DNA of 7,273 bases. Origin: Burkholderiales bacterium (GTDB taxonomy: Bacteria > Pseudomonadota > Gammaproteobacteria > Burkholderiales > Burkholderiaceae_C). Positions 6,409-7,273 of this stretch are shown in pieces. The stretch covers positions 1 through 7,273 of the forward strand of contig JANXTP010000220.1 in the NCBI GenBank assembly GCA_025352345.1, in the 5' to 3' direction. Under the pieces are notes generated by a model that was not told where the DNA came from, did no database searches, and worked only from the letters and a program-made list of their open reading frames with translations. Position 1 is the first letter of the stretch, and every line of letters begins with the position of its first letter. The position numbers and the translations under genes were made by a program.

Positions 6409-6725
6409 GCTGTGACATTTTCACCGTGCAACGCCACATCCCGGTGGATCACCCGGCATTCGTCGGGCATTTTCCGGGTCGGCCGCTGCTGCCCGGCGCG
6501 ATGCTGCTGGCCGAGGTCATCGAGGCCATCCATCAGGTACCGACGATGGCGGCCGTCCTCGGACCCGCACCGACCTTGAGTGCCGCGAAGTTCCTGGCCC
6601 CGGTCGCACCGGGGAGTGACCTCATCGTCGAGCTGCAACGCGAGCGCAGCGGCTTGAATTTCGAGGTGCGCTGCGGCGCGGTGTCCGTGGCCAGAGGCCG
6701 TTTCGGCGACGGGAGCGCAGCATGA
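6405..6725 (+). CDS. apeI: ApeI-like hotdog 3-hydroxyacyl-ACP dehydratase
   Basis: This 106-residue FabA/FabZ-type hotdog protein would dehydrate 3-hydroxyacyl-ACP intermediates in each polyene elongation round. The signature DHPAFVGHFPGRPLLPGAMLL (residues 15-35) includes the catalytic His22. The LSAAKFLAPVAPGSDLIV segment (58-75) matches the FabZ strand that ends in KFxxPVxPGD. In FabZ the catalytic acid is 14 residues after His. Here that position is Ala36, and a Glu lies one residue later. In studied aryl polyene systems ApeI works as a complex with a second dehydratase, ApeP, so the partner, presumably encoded downstream, may supply catalytic groups. The protein is shorter than FabZ (about 150) because it lacks the N-terminal helix. 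It is coupled by ATGA overlaps on both sides. Confidence 0.85.
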   Translation: MSCDIFTVQRHIPVDHPAFVGHFPGRPLLPGAMLLAEVIEAIHQVPTMAAVLGPAPTLSAAKFLAPVAPGSDLIVELQRERSGLNFEVRCGAVSVARGRFGDGSAA

Positions 6726-7246
6726 GCCGCCCGGCGGGCCACGCGCCGGATGAGGACTGGTCGCAGCGGCCCGAGCGCAGCAATGCCTTCGCGCTGAGCG
6801 TGATGCGCTGGATCGCGCTGCGTTGCGGCCGCACGGTGGCGCGCTGCGTGTTGCACCCGATCACGCTGTATTTCGTGTTGTTTGCACCAGTGCCACGCCA
6901 ACATTCAAAGCGCTACTTGTCACGCGCGCTGGGTCGCGCCCCCGGGTGGACTGATATCTACCGACACTTCTACACCTTCACCGCCACGGTTCTGGACCGG
7001 GTCTACCTGCTGCATGGTCGGATGGATCTGTTCGACATTCGCCTGCACGACGAAGTGCAGGTCGATTCGGCCCTGGACGAAGGGCGCGGCGTGTTCCTGT
7101 TCGGCGCGCACGTCGGCAGCTTCGAGGTGCTGCGTGCCACCGGCGACAACACCCGCGAGCGGCGCATCGCGATGGTGATGTACCCCGACAACGCGCAGCT
7201 GATCAACCAGGCCCTGCGGGCGGTGGCACCGGTCTACCGGCCGTAG
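6722..7246 (+). CDS. LpxL/HtrB-family lysophospholipid acyltransferase, interrupted by in-frame TAG
   Basis: These 174 residues are the N-terminal half of an LpxL/HtrB-type acyltransferase as found in aryl polyene clusters, where it is thought to help attach the pigment to an outer-membrane lipid. Features are an N-terminal ERSN...MRWIALRCGR, one hydrophobic segment (about 44-57), the conserved YRHFYTFTATVLDRVYLLHGR (80-100), and GRGVFLFGAHVGSFEVLRATG (121-141) with the HX4E catalytic pair His130/Glu135. The family is normally about 290-320 residues. Here TAG at 7244-7246 stops the frame after APVYRP, yet the same frame continues FIPLGRRGS, which resembles the conserved IPLG segment of the family. 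The gene is therefore a nonsense-interrupted pseudogene, a recent mutation, or a sequencing error at the window end. It overlaps the dehydratase gene by ATGA. Confidence 0.8.
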   Translation: MSRPAGHAPDEDWSQRPERSNAFALSVMRWIALRCGRTVARCVLHPITLYFVLFAPVPRQHSKRYLSRALGRAPGWTDIYRHFYTFTATVLDRVYLLHGRMDLFDIRLHDEVQVDSALDEGRGVFLFGAHVGSFEVLRATGDNTRERRIAMVMYPDNAQLINQALRAVAPVYRP

Positions 7247-7273
7247 TTCATCCCGCTGGGGCGCCGCGGCTCG
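7247..7273 (+). other. In-frame continuation of the acyltransferase after TAG
   Basis: These nine codons after the TAG read FIPLGRRGS in the same frame. The IPLGR element fits the acyltransferase family at this point, so homologous coding sequence continues to the window edge and probably beyond. The stop is more likely a change within a full-length gene than its natural end. Confidence 0.6.

Noticed and set aside
1..7273. CRISPR arrays, tRNA genes, insertion sequences, phage or toxin-antitoxin genes
   Set aside because: I found no regularly spaced repeats, transposase motifs, tRNA-like sequence or small toxin-like gene pairs. Nearly all the sequence is accounted for by recognised genes.

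Overview
The window is GC-rich, densely packed bacterial DNA. It most likely comes from a betaproteobacterium of the order Burkholderiales. Reasons are the murB/yajQ divergent pair, strong G/C preference at third codon positions, very short gaps or 4-base overlaps between genes, and protein details such as GFRTLNLRF in RibF. The genus cannot be fixed from sequence alone.

Left block (1-3285), housekeeping. A murB gene, cut by the left edge, runs leftward (minus strand, start at 355). Thirty-three bases away and divergent, yajQ (389-877) begins a tight rightward run: yajQ, a secreted or periplasmic retropepsin-like aspartic protease (883-1542), the 16S rRNA pseudouridine synthase rsuA (1539-2309) and the FAD synthesis gene ribF (2317-3285). 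Gaps are 5 to 7 bases or a GTGA overlap, so this is probably one transcript of functionally unrelated genes.

Middle (3286-4125). A lone PAP2-superfamily membrane phosphatase/phosphotransferase gene lies on the minus strand (3319-4020). It converges on ribF with a hairpin between the two stops, and diverges from the next cluster across a 105-base gap. Its GC looks lower than that of its neighbours.

Right block (4126-7273). This is the 5' part of an aryl polyene (APE)/flexirubin-type pigment cluster, a non-modular type II polyketide/fatty-acid-like pathway that makes an aryl-capped polyene chain attached to outer-membrane lipid. In order it holds an acyl carrier protein, an ApeG-like membrane protein, an ApeH-like AMP ligase (starter activation), an ApeI-like hotdog dehydratase, and an LpxL/HtrB-type acyltransferase cut by the right edge. 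The last four are joined by 4-base TTGA/ATGA overlaps. The ketosynthases, ketoreductase, partner dehydratase, glycosyltransferase and exporter expected in such a cluster would lie beyond the right edge.

The most notable oddity is an in-frame TAG (7244-7246) in the acyltransferase. Family-like sequence (FIPLGR) continues in the same frame after it, so the gene is either nonsense-interrupted or carries a sequence error near the end of the window. No tRNA, rRNA, CRISPR array, insertion sequence or riboswitch was seen.
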